Shown in pieces: positions 47,300 to 59,526 of a stretch of 64,000 nt of DNA. The stretch is taken from contig NZ_JAFCLZ010000004.1 in assembly GCF_018130165.1 (NCBI RefSeq), positions 186,001-250,000 of the forward strand. Reading direction: 5' to 3'. The notes under the pieces are model-generated. The model saw nothing but the letters and a program-made list of their open reading frames with translations, did no database searches and was not told the DNA's origin. The DNA is from Bradyrhizobium sp. JYMT SZCCT0180 (GTDB lineage Bacteria > Pseudomonadota > Alphaproteobacteria > Rhizobiales > Xanthobacteraceae). The position numbers and the translations under genes are program-made. Each line of letters begins with the position of its first letter. Within the stretch, counting starts at the first letter, position 1.

Positions 47300-47467
47300 G
47301 AGGGTCTCCGAACGCGGGGGCGCTAGGCCGCAGGCAGAAGCTGCAGCCGACGCAAAAGGGTCGTGCGGCCACGGCCGTCAGCCGCGGTCTCCCGGTTTCA
47401 GTCGCAGGTTCGGAACAACAGGTTCACGCCGGACAACAGGCCCGTCAGGCCCGCTTATGTGCCCGAT

Positions 47468-47935
47468 TCAGGCCGCAACCTGACGCAGCAGGCTGCGGAC
47501 GATCAGCCGGTGAAACGGCATGATGACGGCCAGATAGGTCCGCCCCAGCCAGTTGTGCGTCAGCACCAGCGTGGTCGCGGTGACCTCCCGGGCGGCGCCT
47601 GATGTCGCGACGTCGACAACGATTCGGAAATCCAGGTGTTTGTCGTTGAAGCCGGCGACCAGCCGTTCGGGCTGCTCGCTCACGATCGGGAATATCCCGA
47701 CCATCTCTCTGGGGGTCGAACTTGCGCCTGACGTCTTGAGGCCAAACGGCGTCACCAGAATGTTGCGCAGGGTCAGCAGCGCTTCGGCCCATCGCGGCTG
47801 CCGCGCCATCATGCGCTCGGCCGCCTGCCGCGCATTGAGGGCGCGATCGCCGATTTCGATACGGAAAGCATCGGCGAACTGCGCGCCGGGCAGTGTGTTC
47901 GGGTCGATGGCGGGTGTGACTTCACGAACGGTCAT
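47468..47935 (-). CDS. DUF2867 domain-containing protein
   Basis: A 155-residue protein starting at ATG 47935 (MTVREVTPAIDPN), which overlaps the MATE transporter stop by an ATGA. Features are DAFRIEIGDRALNARQAAERM, VSEQPERLVAGFNDKHLDFRIVV, and a C-terminal THNWLGRTYLAVIMPFHRLIVRSLLRQ typical of DUF2867 proteins. A longer reading upstream in the same frame runs through the MATE gene and is spurious. Function unknown; coupling to MATE suggests a shared role in stress or export. Confidence 0.82.
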   Translation of the reverse strand: MTVREVTPAIDPNTLPGAQFADAFRIEIGDRALNARQAAERMMARQPRWAEALLTLRNILVTPFGLKTSGASSTPREMVGIFPIVSEQPERLVAGFNDKHLDFRIVVDVATSGAAREVTATTLVLTHNWLGRTYLAVIMPFHRLIVRSLLRQVAA

Positions 47936-49335
47936 TGCAACGCCAGTCTGTTCGACAGCAGGCGGAAGCGCCAGATCAGCAGAATAGCAAACACGACGGT
48001 GCCGACAGACAATCCGACCCAGACGCCACCGGCGCCAAGCGATGTCCGAAATCCGAGCGCCCAGGCGCAGGTAAAGCCGATCCCCCAATAGCTGAGGGTC
48101 GCGAACAACAGGGGTATGCGCGTGTCGTTCATCCCGCGCAGGGCGCCGTTGGCGACGGTCTGAATCCCGTCGGTGATGAAAAAGGTGGTTCCGACCAGCA
48201 GCAGCGTTGCCGTCAGCGTCGCCGTGGCGTCGACGGCTTCGCCGAGGAACAGCTCGGCGATCGTGAATCGCCCCAGCATCACGGCGAGCGTCATCGTCGC
48301 CATGAACGCCGTCCCTAGCAGGATCGCGACATAGCCAGCGCGCCTGACGGCGTCGCGGTCGCGGCGCCCGACCGCATGCCCGACCCGGACCGTCGCCGCC
48401 ATGCTGATCCCGAACGGCACCATGTAGAGGATGGCCGCGATCTGCAGGGCGATCTGGTGCGCGGCGAGCGCGGTGGTTGAGATCAGGCCCATCAGCAGGC
48501 CGGCCGCGCCGAACAATCCGTATTCGAGCATAAACGCCATCGAGATCGGCGCGCCGATGACGACGAGTTTGCCCATCAACGGCCAGTCGATCCGCCAGAT
48601 GCGGCCCAGCACATGATATTTGCGGAACGGCCGGCGGCGCGCGGTGAACCACAGCCCGGCGAGGAACGTTCCGAGATTGACGATGCTGGTCGCAAGTCCC
48701 GCGCCGAACAGCCCAAGCTCAGGCAGGCCCCATTTGCCGTAGAGCAGCGGATAGACCAGCAGCGCATTGGCGGGGATCGCGGCCAGCGTGATCCACAGCA
48801 CCGGCTCAGGCCGGTTCACTGCGCTCATGAAGCCGCGTATCGCGATGAACCACAGCGCCGGCAGGATGCCCCAGGCGAGGCCGAACAGATATTGTTGCGC
48901 AAGCTTTGCGGCAGCTGGCGCCTGGCCGAGCGCGATCAGGATCGCCTCGCCGCGGAACGGCAGGATCATCAGCGGCGCCGAGATCAGCACCGCCGCCCAC
49001 AACCCGACGCGCAGCGCTCGCCGCACCATGCGCGGGTCGCGCGCGCCGAAAGCCTGTGCCGCCAGCGGCGCCACGGCGGACACCAGGCCAAGGCCGAACG
49101 TGAAGATCACGAAGAAGACGGTATGCGCAAGGGCTGCCGCAGCGACCGCTTCGCCGCCGAGCCGGCCGATGAACGCCAGATCGGTCGTCATCATCGCGAT
49201 CTGCCCGAGCTGCGTCAGCGCCAGCGGCACCGCAAGCTTCAGTGTTTCGGCGAACTCCTCAGCGACATGGCCGCGCGTCCGCGCCGCCGGGGCAGGCGCG
49301 AGCGAGGTTGCGTCGATTTTGTCGAGCGAGGTCAT
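47932..49335 (-). CDS. MATE family efflux transporter (NorM-type)
   Basis: A 467-residue protein with 12 membrane helices in two MatE repeats (about 30-190 and 255-420). Motifs are QIAMMTTDLAFIGRLG, LVSAVAPLAAQAFGARD, and MAATVRVGHAVGRRDRDAV in the second half. It exports cationic or other drugs using Na+ or H+. Start MTSLDKIDATSLA at 49335. It is followed by the overlapping DUF2867 gene, making a two-gene operon; a 9-bp inverted repeat upstream may be its operator. Confidence 0.92.
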   Translation of the reverse strand: MTSLDKIDATSLAPAPAARTRGHVAEEFAETLKLAVPLALTQLGQIAMMTTDLAFIGRLGGEAVAAAALAHTVFFVIFTFGLGLVSAVAPLAAQAFGARDPRMVRRALRVGLWAAVLISAPLMILPFRGEAILIALGQAPAAAKLAQQYLFGLAWGILPALWFIAIRGFMSAVNRPEPVLWITLAAIPANALLVYPLLYGKWGLPELGLFGAGLATSIVNLGTFLAGLWFTARRRPFRKYHVLGRIWRIDWPLMGKLVVIGAPISMAFMLEYGLFGAAGLLMGLISTTALAAHQIALQIAAILYMVPFGISMAATVRVGHAVGRRDRDAVRRAGYVAILLGTAFMATMTLAVMLGRFTIAELFLGEAVDATATLTATLLLVGTTFFITDGIQTVANGALRGMNDTRIPLLFATLSYWGIGFTCAWALGFRTSLGAGGVWVGLSVGTVVFAILLIWRFRLLSNRLALQ

Positions 49336-49410
49336 GGATCAGGACTAACACGGCGAGGGGCCGAAAAAGTGACGGTGGCTTGCGGTAGATTTTGGTTTTG
49401 ACGCGTTTTC

Positions 49411-49439
49411 TACGCAGATAAGTCTACGCAATCTGCGTA
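49411..49439. promoter_or_regulatory. inverted repeat upstream of the MATE operon
   Basis: TACGCAGAT (49411-49419) and ATCTGCGTA (49431-49439) are a perfect 9-bp inverted repeat with a second TCTACGCA inside. It lies in the 150-bp gap upstream of the MATE gene and downstream of murA, where an operator would be expected. No regulator gene is adjacent. Alternatively it is part of the murA transcript end. Confidence 0.4.
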
Positions 49440-49485
49440 AACTTGATTGCTATGCGAACCGGCGTCCACTTCGCTTGAAAACGCT

Positions 49486-50784
49486 CTATCCGCCGTCTCG
49501 CGCCGGCACCCGCGTAATCCTGGCGCCGAGTGCATTGAGCCGTTCCTCGATCCGCTCATAGCCGCGTTCGATCTGGTCGGCATTGTTGATGGTCGAGGTG
49601 CCTTCCGCGGCCACCGCCGCCAGCAGCATCGCCATGCCGGCGCGGATATCGGGCGACGTCATCAACGCCCCGCGCAGCCGGCTCGGGCCCGCCACGATGG
49701 CGCGGTGCGGGTCGCACAGCACGATGCGGGCGCCCATCGAGATCAGCTTGTCGACGAAGAACATCCGGGATTCGAACATCTTTTCGAACATCAGGATCAC
49801 GCCGTCGCATTGCGTGGCGGTGACGATGGCGATCGACATCAGGTCGGCGGGAAAGGCCGGCCATGGCTGGTCTTCGAGCTTCGGCACATGGCCGCCGAAA
49901 TCATCCTGGATCTTCATGGTCTGGCCGGACGGCACCACGAGATCGTCGCCTTCGACGCCGCAGACGATGCCGAGCCGCTCAAAGCCCATCCGGACCGAGC
50001 GCAGATGCTCGACGCCGGCGCGGGCGATGCGCAGCGGCGAGCGCGTCACGGCAGCGAGCCCGATCAGCGAGCCGACCTCGATATGGTCGGGCTGGATCGC
50101 GTAGCTGGTCCCGCCCAGCGTCGCCGGCCCGTGGATGATGATGGTGTTGGTGCCGATGCCCTCGATCTTGGCGCCGAGCGCCACCAGGAAGTTGGCGAGG
50201 TCCTGCACATGCGGCTCGGAGGCGGCGTTGCGCAGGTGCGTGGTGCCGTGGGCGGCGACCGCAGCGACCAGTGCGTTTTCGGTAGCGGTGACGCTGGGCT
50301 CGTCGAGGAAGACGTCGGCGCCCTTCAGCCGCGAGGCGCGGAATTCCAGCCGGTGCGTCGCCGTGACGGTGGCGCCAAGCTGTTCGAAGGCCAGAAAATG
50401 CGTGTCGAGGCGGCGGCGGCCGATCACGTCGCCGCCGGGCGGCGGCAGCGCCACCTCGCCGCAACGGGCCAGCAGCGGGCCCGCCAGCAGGATCGAGGCG
50501 CGGATCCGCGCGCAAAGTTCAGGATCGAGATCGGCGGCGCGAATTTCCTTGGCGTGGATCTTCAGCGTATTGCGCTGTACCCACTCGGCCGACGCGCCGA
50601 CCGAACGGATCAGTTCGACCAGCGTCTCGGTATCGCGAATCCGGGGAACGTTTTCGAGCGTGACCGGATGGTCGGTCAGCAGCGCCGCCGCGATGATCGG
50701 CAGCGCCGCGTTCTTGTTGCCCGACGGCTCGATCGTGCCCGCAAGCCGGTGGCCGCCTTCAACGATGTACTGGATGGGCGCCAC
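49486..50784 (-). CDS. murA: UDP-N-acetylglucosamine 1-carboxyvinyltransferase family (MurA), Asp at the catalytic Cys position
   Basis: About 432 residues from GTG 50784 (reads APIQYIVEGGHRL after the start codon; GGAG lies ahead). An ATG at 50799 that overlaps the gyrB stop (TGATG) is the alternative. EPSP-synthase fold with PSGNKNAALP near the start (Lys/Asn of the active site). The loop that normally reads PGGCxIGxRPxDxH reads PGGDVIGRRRLDTH: the catalytic Cys is Asp and a Pro is Arg. MurA adds enolpyruvate to UDP-GlcNAc. The gene is coupled to gyrB, an unusual place, and may be a second paralogue of murA. Confidence 0.85.
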   Translation of the reverse strand: MAPIQYIVEGGHRLAGTIEPSGNKNAALPIIAAALLTDHPVTLENVPRIRDTETLVELIRSVGASAEWVQRNTLKIHAKEIRAADLDPELCARIRASILLAGPLLARCGEVALPPPGGDVIGRRRLDTHFLAFEQLGATVTATHRLEFRASRLKGADVFLDEPSVTATENALVAAVAAHGTTHLRNAASEPHVQDLANFLVALGAKIEGIGTNTIIIHGPATLGGTSYAIQPDHIEVGSLIGLAAVTRSPLRIARAGVEHLRSVRMGFERLGIVCGVEGDDLVVPSGQTMKIQDDFGGHVPKLEDQPWPAFPADLMSIAIVTATQCDGVILMFEKMFESRMFFVDKLISMGARIVLCDPHRAIVAGPSRLRGALMTSPDIRAGMAMLLAAVAAEGTSTINNADQIERGYERIEERLNALGARITRVPARDGG

Positions 50785-50798
50785 TGGAACTCCGTGCA

Positions 50799-53625
<2,827 letters not shown>

Positions 53626-55833
53626 TCAATACATCTGCAGCGACAATGCCTCGCCGCTCGGGGGAATGACCAGAGCCCAGGCGCCGTCGGCCGTCACCTC
53701 GATGGTGTCGTTTCGGGTGGGCTGGCCCGCGACTTTCACCGAATATCGGTGCTTGCCCGGCGGCAGTTCGAGGATCGGGGGCTTCGGCGATTGCAGCCCG
53801 CCTGCGCCGGCGGCGACCTTGATCGTCTGCTTGTTGATGGTAACGGCAGCTTCGCTGCCGCCGTGATTGCCGAACATGAGCTTGGCCTGGCCCGGCCTCG
53901 GCATCATGTCAGCTTTGGCGGCGACGGCAGGATACTTCTGCACGAGGCTGACCGAGGTCTCGTCCTTGGCTCGGCCAAGCTTCAACAACGCCGGCCCGTC
54001 GGGAGAGGTGAATGCCAGCTCGACGCGGTCCGCCTGCACGACGGCGCGCTCCGCCAATTCCTTCCATTCGCGTTTGCCGAGTTCGCGACGATAGAAGGCG
54101 AGCACGGTGCTCAGTTCCGCTGGAATGCTGGCGTCAAGCTGCCTGCGGAACCGGGCGTCGCTGCCGGGCAGCTTTCCACTCGCCGACGTGCTCATCGCGC
54201 TGCGCTGCGTCGGCACCGGAAAGGGCGCGTCGGGGTCGGCTTCGAGATTCTGCACCGCCGCTTTGGCGGCTGCGCCGCCAGCCGCCTGATCGCCTGCCGC
54301 GCCGGGCTTGGCGGCCATCTTGGCATCGGCCATCACCAGCGCCGATCCGTAGCCGCTGATCTTCACCCTCGGACCCATCTGCATGACAGTGAACGACATC
54401 GACTTGCCGCCTTTGGAGAACTCCATCACGGCCATCGCGGCATGGTTTATCGGCGAGGGCTTCTCTTTCCAGCCCTGAGCCTTCAGCGCGCCGCTATAGA
54501 ACGCCGCGACCGCTCTCACGGTCGAGGGGGAATAAAAATCGAGGCGGCCATCGGCGGCTTCGAACTTCACCTCTTCGGCGTTCTCGGGCAGCGGTACGGG
54601 TTTCGAATTGTCCGCAAGGGTGCGAAGCGGCGCGTCCGACAGCTTGGCGGCCTGGGCCACCCGCCGCACTTCGTCCGCCGCGATGATCTCCTTTGCCATT
54701 GTCGCTGCATCGCTGAGAAACTTCGCGTCGGCTTCCTTCTTGGCCTTGGCGCGTGCGGCGAGGGCGGCTTCCTTCATTTGAGTCGCGATATTGACCATCG
54801 TCATGTCATATCGGCGGCTGAACTTCAGCGTGGCGGTTTGCTCGGCCGAGGAAAAATTCAGCGTGACGTTGTCCGGAGTGACGACGGCGCCGCGCGTCTC
54901 TTCCGTCCAGCCCCGCGCCGCAAACGCGCGGCGATAAAACGCCAGCGTTGCGGGAAGCTCGGCTACGACGCCGATGTCCAGGCTGCGGTCGACCGAATTG
55001 GAATCACCGGAACCGCGCAGGCTCTGGGTTGTCTTCGGTATCGGCAGGCCGGACACGTCGTCAGCAGCTTCGAGCTTTTCCGGCATCGCAAATGGCGCAA
55101 CCCGGATCTCCACGCCGGTCCGTCCGTCGTCGCGGCGCTGCAGTGTCAGCATGACGGGCCGCTGCTGATCAGAGTCATTCTTGGCATCATGGCTGTAATA
55201 GGCGCGCACGCCGTTCTCGACCGTCTCGCTGAGCTGCGCGTTCGGCCAGCGCGCGGCTGCCTCCGCGGCTTCGAGCGGCCTCCACCCGATCGCTTCCATC
55301 TCCTTGCGGAAGAAGTCGAGCGTTGCGTCGAACCCGTTCGGGGCGATGCAGCCGAGATAGGGCCGCCGCTCATCGTAGAAGATGTCGACAGCACCTGGCG
55401 GAAACGGCACGTTCGCATAAATTGGGATGTAGCTATTATAGGACAGGGTGGATTGCTTGCCCTGCCAGACGCTCATACTCAGTCCTTGCCGTCCCCTCTT
55501 GAAGGCCAACGAGGAGGTGCTTTCGAGCGGGCGCACATATTGCACCCAGCCGTCGGCGGCCAGCGATTTCTTGGTTGCCGCGGCCGCGGCCGTGACCGCG
55601 ACGGAAGCCGGAATGTCGTAGGTCAATCGATAGGTTTTGTCGTGATGGGTTTTGGTCTCGGCCGTTTTTTCCACGGCGCCTTCGGGCCGCGGCAGGGTGC
55701 GGACATCGACCATGGCGTCACCGGTGTAATCATCGGCGCTGGCAGCCACTGGCACGCCGGCGATCACCGCGAGGGCGAACGCAAACAGGTGTTTTCGTGC
55801 CGGGACCAGCGTCCCGCGCGTCGTTCCAAACAT
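53626..55833 (-). CDS. secreted modular protein of unknown function (five 'FYR..L...GW' repeats), copy 1
   Basis: A 735-residue exported protein. Signal peptide 1-33 ends in ASA. About five repeated modules of 80-110 residues follow, each with a strand, a V/TxAFYRxxL-type helix and a GW mark: Trp at about 96, 184, 309 and 455, with a variant REW at 590. Modules are joined by Ala/Lys-rich linkers (for example 355-400, coiled-coil-like). A C-terminal beta domain (about 645-735) with ILELPPGKHRYSVKVAG resembles PEGA/carboxypeptidase-regulatory-like folds. GGAG precedes the ATG. Paralogous to 56016-58136. I do not know the function. Confidence 0.7.
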   Translation of the reverse strand: MFGTTRGTLVPARKHLFAFALAVIAGVPVAASADDYTGDAMVDVRTLPRPEGAVEKTAETKTHHDKTYRLTYDIPASVAVTAAAAATKKSLAADGWVQYVRPLESTSSLAFKRGRQGLSMSVWQGKQSTLSYNSYIPIYANVPFPPGAVDIFYDERRPYLGCIAPNGFDATLDFFRKEMEAIGWRPLEAAEAAARWPNAQLSETVENGVRAYYSHDAKNDSDQQRPVMLTLQRRDDGRTGVEIRVAPFAMPEKLEAADDVSGLPIPKTTQSLRGSGDSNSVDRSLDIGVVAELPATLAFYRRAFAARGWTEETRGAVVTPDNVTLNFSSAEQTATLKFSRRYDMTMVNIATQMKEAALAARAKAKKEADAKFLSDAATMAKEIIAADEVRRVAQAAKLSDAPLRTLADNSKPVPLPENAEEVKFEAADGRLDFYSPSTVRAVAAFYSGALKAQGWKEKPSPINHAAMAVMEFSKGGKSMSFTVMQMGPRVKISGYGSALVMADAKMAAKPGAAGDQAAGGAAAKAAVQNLEADPDAPFPVPTQRSAMSTSASGKLPGSDARFRRQLDASIPAELSTVLAFYRRELGKREWKELAERAVVQADRVELAFTSPDGPALLKLGRAKDETSVSLVQKYPAVAAKADMMPRPGQAKLMFGNHGGSEAAVTINKQTIKVAAGAGGLQSPKPPILELPPGKHRYSVKVAGQPTRNDTIEVTADGAWALVIPPSGEALSLQMY

Positions 55834-56015
55834 GGGTATCTCCGGTATTTGCCGACGCCTGACGCGCAGCAGTGATCGAGCGCGCCGATGGCGCGATTGC
55901 TGTAATCTAGTCGCGCCGGTGGACGTCGAGGTTCAACCGGCCTCTTGCCGGCTCAGGCGCGGCGGTTTGGGCGGAATGGAGCAAGCCGCGCGAGGATTGC
56001 TCCATTCCGCTCGTA

Positions 56016-58136
56016 TCAATACATCTGCAGCGACAATGCTTCGCCGCTCGGGGCAATCATCAAGCCCCAGGCGTCATCAGCGGTGACCTCGACCGTATCG
56101 TTGCGCGCCGGACGGCCGGCGACCTTCACGGAATAGCTGTATTTGCCCGGCGGCAGGTCGAGCATCGGAGGCTTCTGCGATTGCGGCCCACCGGCGCCGG
56201 CAGCGAGCTTGATCGTCTGCTTGTTGATGGTGACGGCAGCCTCGCTGCTGCCGATATTGCCGAACACCAGCTTGGCCTGGCCCGGCTTCGGGATCATGCC
56301 GGCCTTCGCGGCGACTTCGGTATATTTCTGTGCGAGGCTGACGGTGGTCTCGTCCTCAGCTCGGCCAAGCTTCAACAACGCCGGCCCGTCGGGCGAGGCA
56401 AATGCCAGTTGCACGCGGTCCGCCTGCATGACGGCGCGCTCGGCGGATTCCTTCCAGCCGCGTTTGCCGAGTTCGGTGCGATAGAAGGCGAGCACGGAAG
56501 CGAGATCCGCAGGAATGCTGATTTCGAGTTCCCTGCGGAACGGGACGTCGCTGCCCGGGACCTTTCCGCTGCCGCGCGAGACGGTCGAACCACGCTGCTT
56601 GGGCATCGGAAACGGCGCATCGGGATCTATTTCGGGGTCGGCTTCGAGAATCTTTACCGCCGCTTTGGCGCCAGCAGCATTAGAGGCTTGAGCGGCGGCT
56701 ACCACGCCTGGCTTGGCGGCCACCTTGGCATCGGCCGTCACCAGACCCGATCCAGAGGCCATGATCTTCGCCTTCGGACCCATCTGCATGACGGTGAACG
56801 ACATCGCGTTGCCGCCTTTGAAAAACTCCATCACGACCATGCGGGGACCGTTGATGATGGAGGGCTTTTCCTTCCAGCCCTGGGCCTGCAGCGAGTCACG
56901 ATAGAACGCGGCGACGGCTCGGACGGTCGAGGGGGAATAGAAATCGATCCGGCCTTTGTCACCGTCGAACTGCACCTCTTCGGCATTCTCCGGCAGCGGC
57001 ACGGGTTTCGAATTGTCGGCAAGGGCGCGCAGCGGCGCATCCGCCAGCTTGGCGGCCTGGGCCGCGTCGGCTTCCTTCTTGGCCGTGGCGGCCGCGAGGA
57101 CGGCTTCCTTCACTTGAGTGACAATATTGATCATCGTCAGATCATATCGGCGGCTGAGTTTCAGTGTGGCGGTTTGCTCGGCCGAGGAAAAATTCAGCGT
57201 GACATTATCAGCCGTGACGACAGCACCGCTGGCTTCTTCGGTCCAGTCTCGTGCCGCGAGTTCGCGACGATAGAAGGCCAGTGTTGCGGGAATTTCGGCA
57301 ATGACCGCCAGCTCCACCGTGCGCCGGGCCGAATTCGAATCGCCGGAGCTCCGCTCGGTCTTGGTTGATTTCGGCCTCGGCAGGCCCGCTATTTCGGAAT
57401 AGGCTTCCAGCGTGTCGGGCAACGCAAATGGCGCGACCCGGATCTCCACGCCGGTCCGTCCGTCGTCGCGGCGCTGCAATGTCAGCATGACCGGCAGCTG
57501 CCGGTCGTAGCGGTCATCATGGGCGTAATAGGCGCGGGCGCCATTCTCGATCGTCTCACTGAGCTGCGCGTTCGGCCAGCGCGCGGCGGCCTCCGCTGCG
57601 TTGAGCGGCTTCCAGCCGCTCGCTTCCATCTCCTTGCGGAAGAAGTCGAGCGTTGCGTCGAGCGCAGTCGGGGCGATGCAGCCGAGATAGGGCCGCCACT
57701 CGTCAAACATGATGTCGGCAGCATCTGGCGGGAACGGTACGTCCACAGAGGCTCTGGTGGCGCTGTAACCCATGGTGGATTGATCGGGCTTGGCTGCCGA
57801 GACCCACACCTGCAGTCCTAGCCGTCCCTTCTTGAAGTTCGACGAGGACTTGCTGTTTTCGAGTGGGCGCACAAATTGCTTCCAGCCGTCGGCAACCAAC
57901 AATTGCTTCACCGCTGCGGTCGTGACCCCGGCGGCGGTCGGAACGTCGTAGGTTATTTGATGGCTTTTGGTGCTGGCCGTTCGTTCCACTGCGCCCTCGA
58001 GCCGCGGCAGGGTGCGGACATCGACCGTGTCGGGGTTGGCACTGGCGGCAACCGGCATGCTCGCGATCACCGCAAGGGCGACAGCAAACAGATGTTTTCG
58101 TGCCGGGACCAGCGTCCCGCGCGTCGTTCCAAACAT
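56016..58136 (-). CDS. secreted modular protein of unknown function (five 'FYR..L...GW' repeats), copy 2
   Basis: A 706-residue tandem paralogue of the previous gene, alike over its whole length; the signal peptide (MFGTTRGTLVPARKHLFAVA...) is nearly the same. Repeats read ADGWKQF, ASGWKPL, ARDWTEE, AQGWKEK and KRGWKES. It lacks about 25 residues of the linker that copy 1 has after the third module. The sequences just upstream (GGGTATCTCCGG on the plus strand) and at the 3' end (CAATACATCTGCAGCGACAAT) are also shared with copy 1, so the duplication unit is about 2.3 kb. It lies 117 bp after recF on the same strand. Confidence 0.7.
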   Translation of the reverse strand: MFGTTRGTLVPARKHLFAVALAVIASMPVAASANPDTVDVRTLPRLEGAVERTASTKSHQITYDVPTAAGVTTAAVKQLLVADGWKQFVRPLENSKSSSNFKKGRLGLQVWVSAAKPDQSTMGYSATRASVDVPFPPDAADIMFDEWRPYLGCIAPTALDATLDFFRKEMEASGWKPLNAAEAAARWPNAQLSETIENGARAYYAHDDRYDRQLPVMLTLQRRDDGRTGVEIRVAPFALPDTLEAYSEIAGLPRPKSTKTERSSGDSNSARRTVELAVIAEIPATLAFYRRELAARDWTEEASGAVVTADNVTLNFSSAEQTATLKLSRRYDLTMINIVTQVKEAVLAAATAKKEADAAQAAKLADAPLRALADNSKPVPLPENAEEVQFDGDKGRIDFYSPSTVRAVAAFYRDSLQAQGWKEKPSIINGPRMVVMEFFKGGNAMSFTVMQMGPKAKIMASGSGLVTADAKVAAKPGVVAAAQASNAAGAKAAVKILEADPEIDPDAPFPMPKQRGSTVSRGSGKVPGSDVPFRRELEISIPADLASVLAFYRTELGKRGWKESAERAVMQADRVQLAFASPDGPALLKLGRAEDETTVSLAQKYTEVAAKAGMIPKPGQAKLVFGNIGSSEAAVTINKQTIKLAAGAGGPQSQKPPMLDLPPGKYSYSVKVAGRPARNDTVEVTADDAWGLMIAPSGEALSLQMY

Positions 58137-58253
58137 GGGTATCTCCGGATATTGCCGATGCCTGGCGCAGCAGCGATGGCCGCGCGTCGATGGCGCGATT
58201 GCTGGACTCTAGTCGCGCGGGTGGTCGTTGAGGTTCAACCGGGCGCCTGTTGC

Positions 58254-59393
58254 TCAGGCGCGACGGGAGACGTGGCCGGAATCGACGTCGAAAACCTCGC
58301 CGGACGCGCCGATATCGGCGAATGCCGCCGGATCGGCGCCGGTCATCCAGACCTGCGCGCCGAGTTTTGCGAGCTCATTGAACAGCGCCTTGCGCCTGCC
58401 CGGATCGAGATGTGCGATGACCTCGTCGAGTAGCAACAGCGGTGCGATGCCGGTCATCTCGGCGACCAGCGTGGCATGGGCCAGCACCAGCCCGATCAGC
58501 AGCGCCTTCTGTTCGCCGGTGGAGGCATCGCGCGCCGGCATGTTCTTCGGCGCGTAGATCACCTGCAGGTCGGTGGTGTGGGGTCCATCCAGCGTGCGCC
58601 CGGCGGCGGCGTCGCGGGCTCGATTCGTGCGCAAAATCTCGCGGTAGCGATCTTCCACGGCCGTCGCAGGTTCGCTCACCAGCGCGTTCTCCATCCAGCC
58701 GTCGAGCATGATCTGTGCCGACGGAAATGCGGAAGCCGCACCGCGCTCGCGCAGCATCGCTGCGAGTCTTGTGACGGTCTGGCCGCGGGTGGCGGCGACC
58801 GCGACCGCAAGCTCGGCGGTTTCGCGCTCGATCGCGTCGCACCAATGGTCGTCGTAATTGCGCACTTCGAGCAGCCGGTTGCGCGAGCGCAGCGAACGCT
58901 CCAGCGCCGACACGCGGCTGGAATGCTCGCTGTCGATCGCCAGCACCAGCCGGTCGAAAAAGCGCCGCCGTTCCGAGGCGGCGCCAAGAAACAGCCCGTC
59001 CATCGCCGGCGTCAGCCACACCATGCGCAGATGATCGCCGAACGCGGTCGCCGAGCTCACCGGCTCGCGGTCGATCCGGCAGCGCCGGCCGGTGGAACTG
59101 TTTTCATTTCCCGGCGCATCGATGCCGGTGCCCAGCGTCGCAAGCCCCAGCGCGCCTTCGACTTCGGCGGAGACCGCCCAGGAGCCGTCGCCCTGATTGT
59201 CGGCGACATCTTCCAGCGTCGCGCGCCGCAAGCCCCGTCCCGGCGACAGAAACGAGATCGCCTCGAGGCAATTGGTCTTGCCGGCGCCGTTCGGTCCCAC
59301 CAGCACCACGACGTCGCCGCGCGTCTGCACGCTCCCCGCCCGATAATTGCGAAAATGCGTCAGCGTCAGCTTGTGGATACGGGAGGGGGTCAT
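58254..59393 (-). CDS. recF: DNA replication and repair protein RecF
   Basis: A 379-residue SMC-like ATPase. Walker A is VGPNGAGKTNCLEAI at about 32-46, the signature region is STGEQKALLIGLVL at about 292-305, and Walker B is PLLLLDEVIAHLDPGRR at about 320-336. It loads RecA at gaps through RecFOR. Start MTPSRIHKLTLTHFRNY at 59393. It is downstream of dnaN, the common dnaA-dnaN-recF order, with a 133-bp repeat-bearing gap between. Confidence 0.96.
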   Translation of the reverse strand: MTPSRIHKLTLTHFRNYRAGSVQTRGDVVVLVGPNGAGKTNCLEAISFLSPGRGLRRATLEDVADNQGDGSWAVSAEVEGALGLATLGTGIDAPGNENSSTGRRCRIDREPVSSATAFGDHLRMVWLTPAMDGLFLGAASERRRFFDRLVLAIDSEHSSRVSALERSLRSRNRLLEVRNYDDHWCDAIERETAELAVAVAATRGQTVTRLAAMLRERGAASAFPSAQIMLDGWMENALVSEPATAVEDRYREILRTNRARDAAAGRTLDGPHTTDLQVIYAPKNMPARDASTGEQKALLIGLVLAHATLVAEMTGIAPLLLLDEVIAHLDPGRRKALFNELAKLGAQVWMTGADPAAFADIGASGEVFDVDSGHVSRRA

Positions 59394-59406
59394 AACGAAA
59401 CTCTTT

Positions 59407-59517
59407 CGTCATGCCCGGCCTTGTGCCGGGCATCCACGTCTTTACAGCGCCTAAGACGTGGATGGCCGGGACAAGCCCGGCCATGACGTAATTTGGGCAG
59501 CAAGCCCGGCAATGACA
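59407..59517. repeat. dispersed palindromic repeat between dnaN and recF
   Basis: CGTCATGCCCGGCCTTGTGCCGGGCATCCACGTC is followed by an inverted GACGTGGATGGCCGGGACAAGCCCGGCCATGACG, then a partial third copy. This splits the dnaN-recF pair, usually close together. Confidence 0.85.
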
Positions 59518-59526
59518 AGTGGGCTA

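Noticed and set aside
47936..48652. Upstream extension of the DUF2867 gene to about 394 codons
   Set aside because: The extension overlaps the MATE gene in another frame and has no similarity; the ATGA overlap marks the true start.
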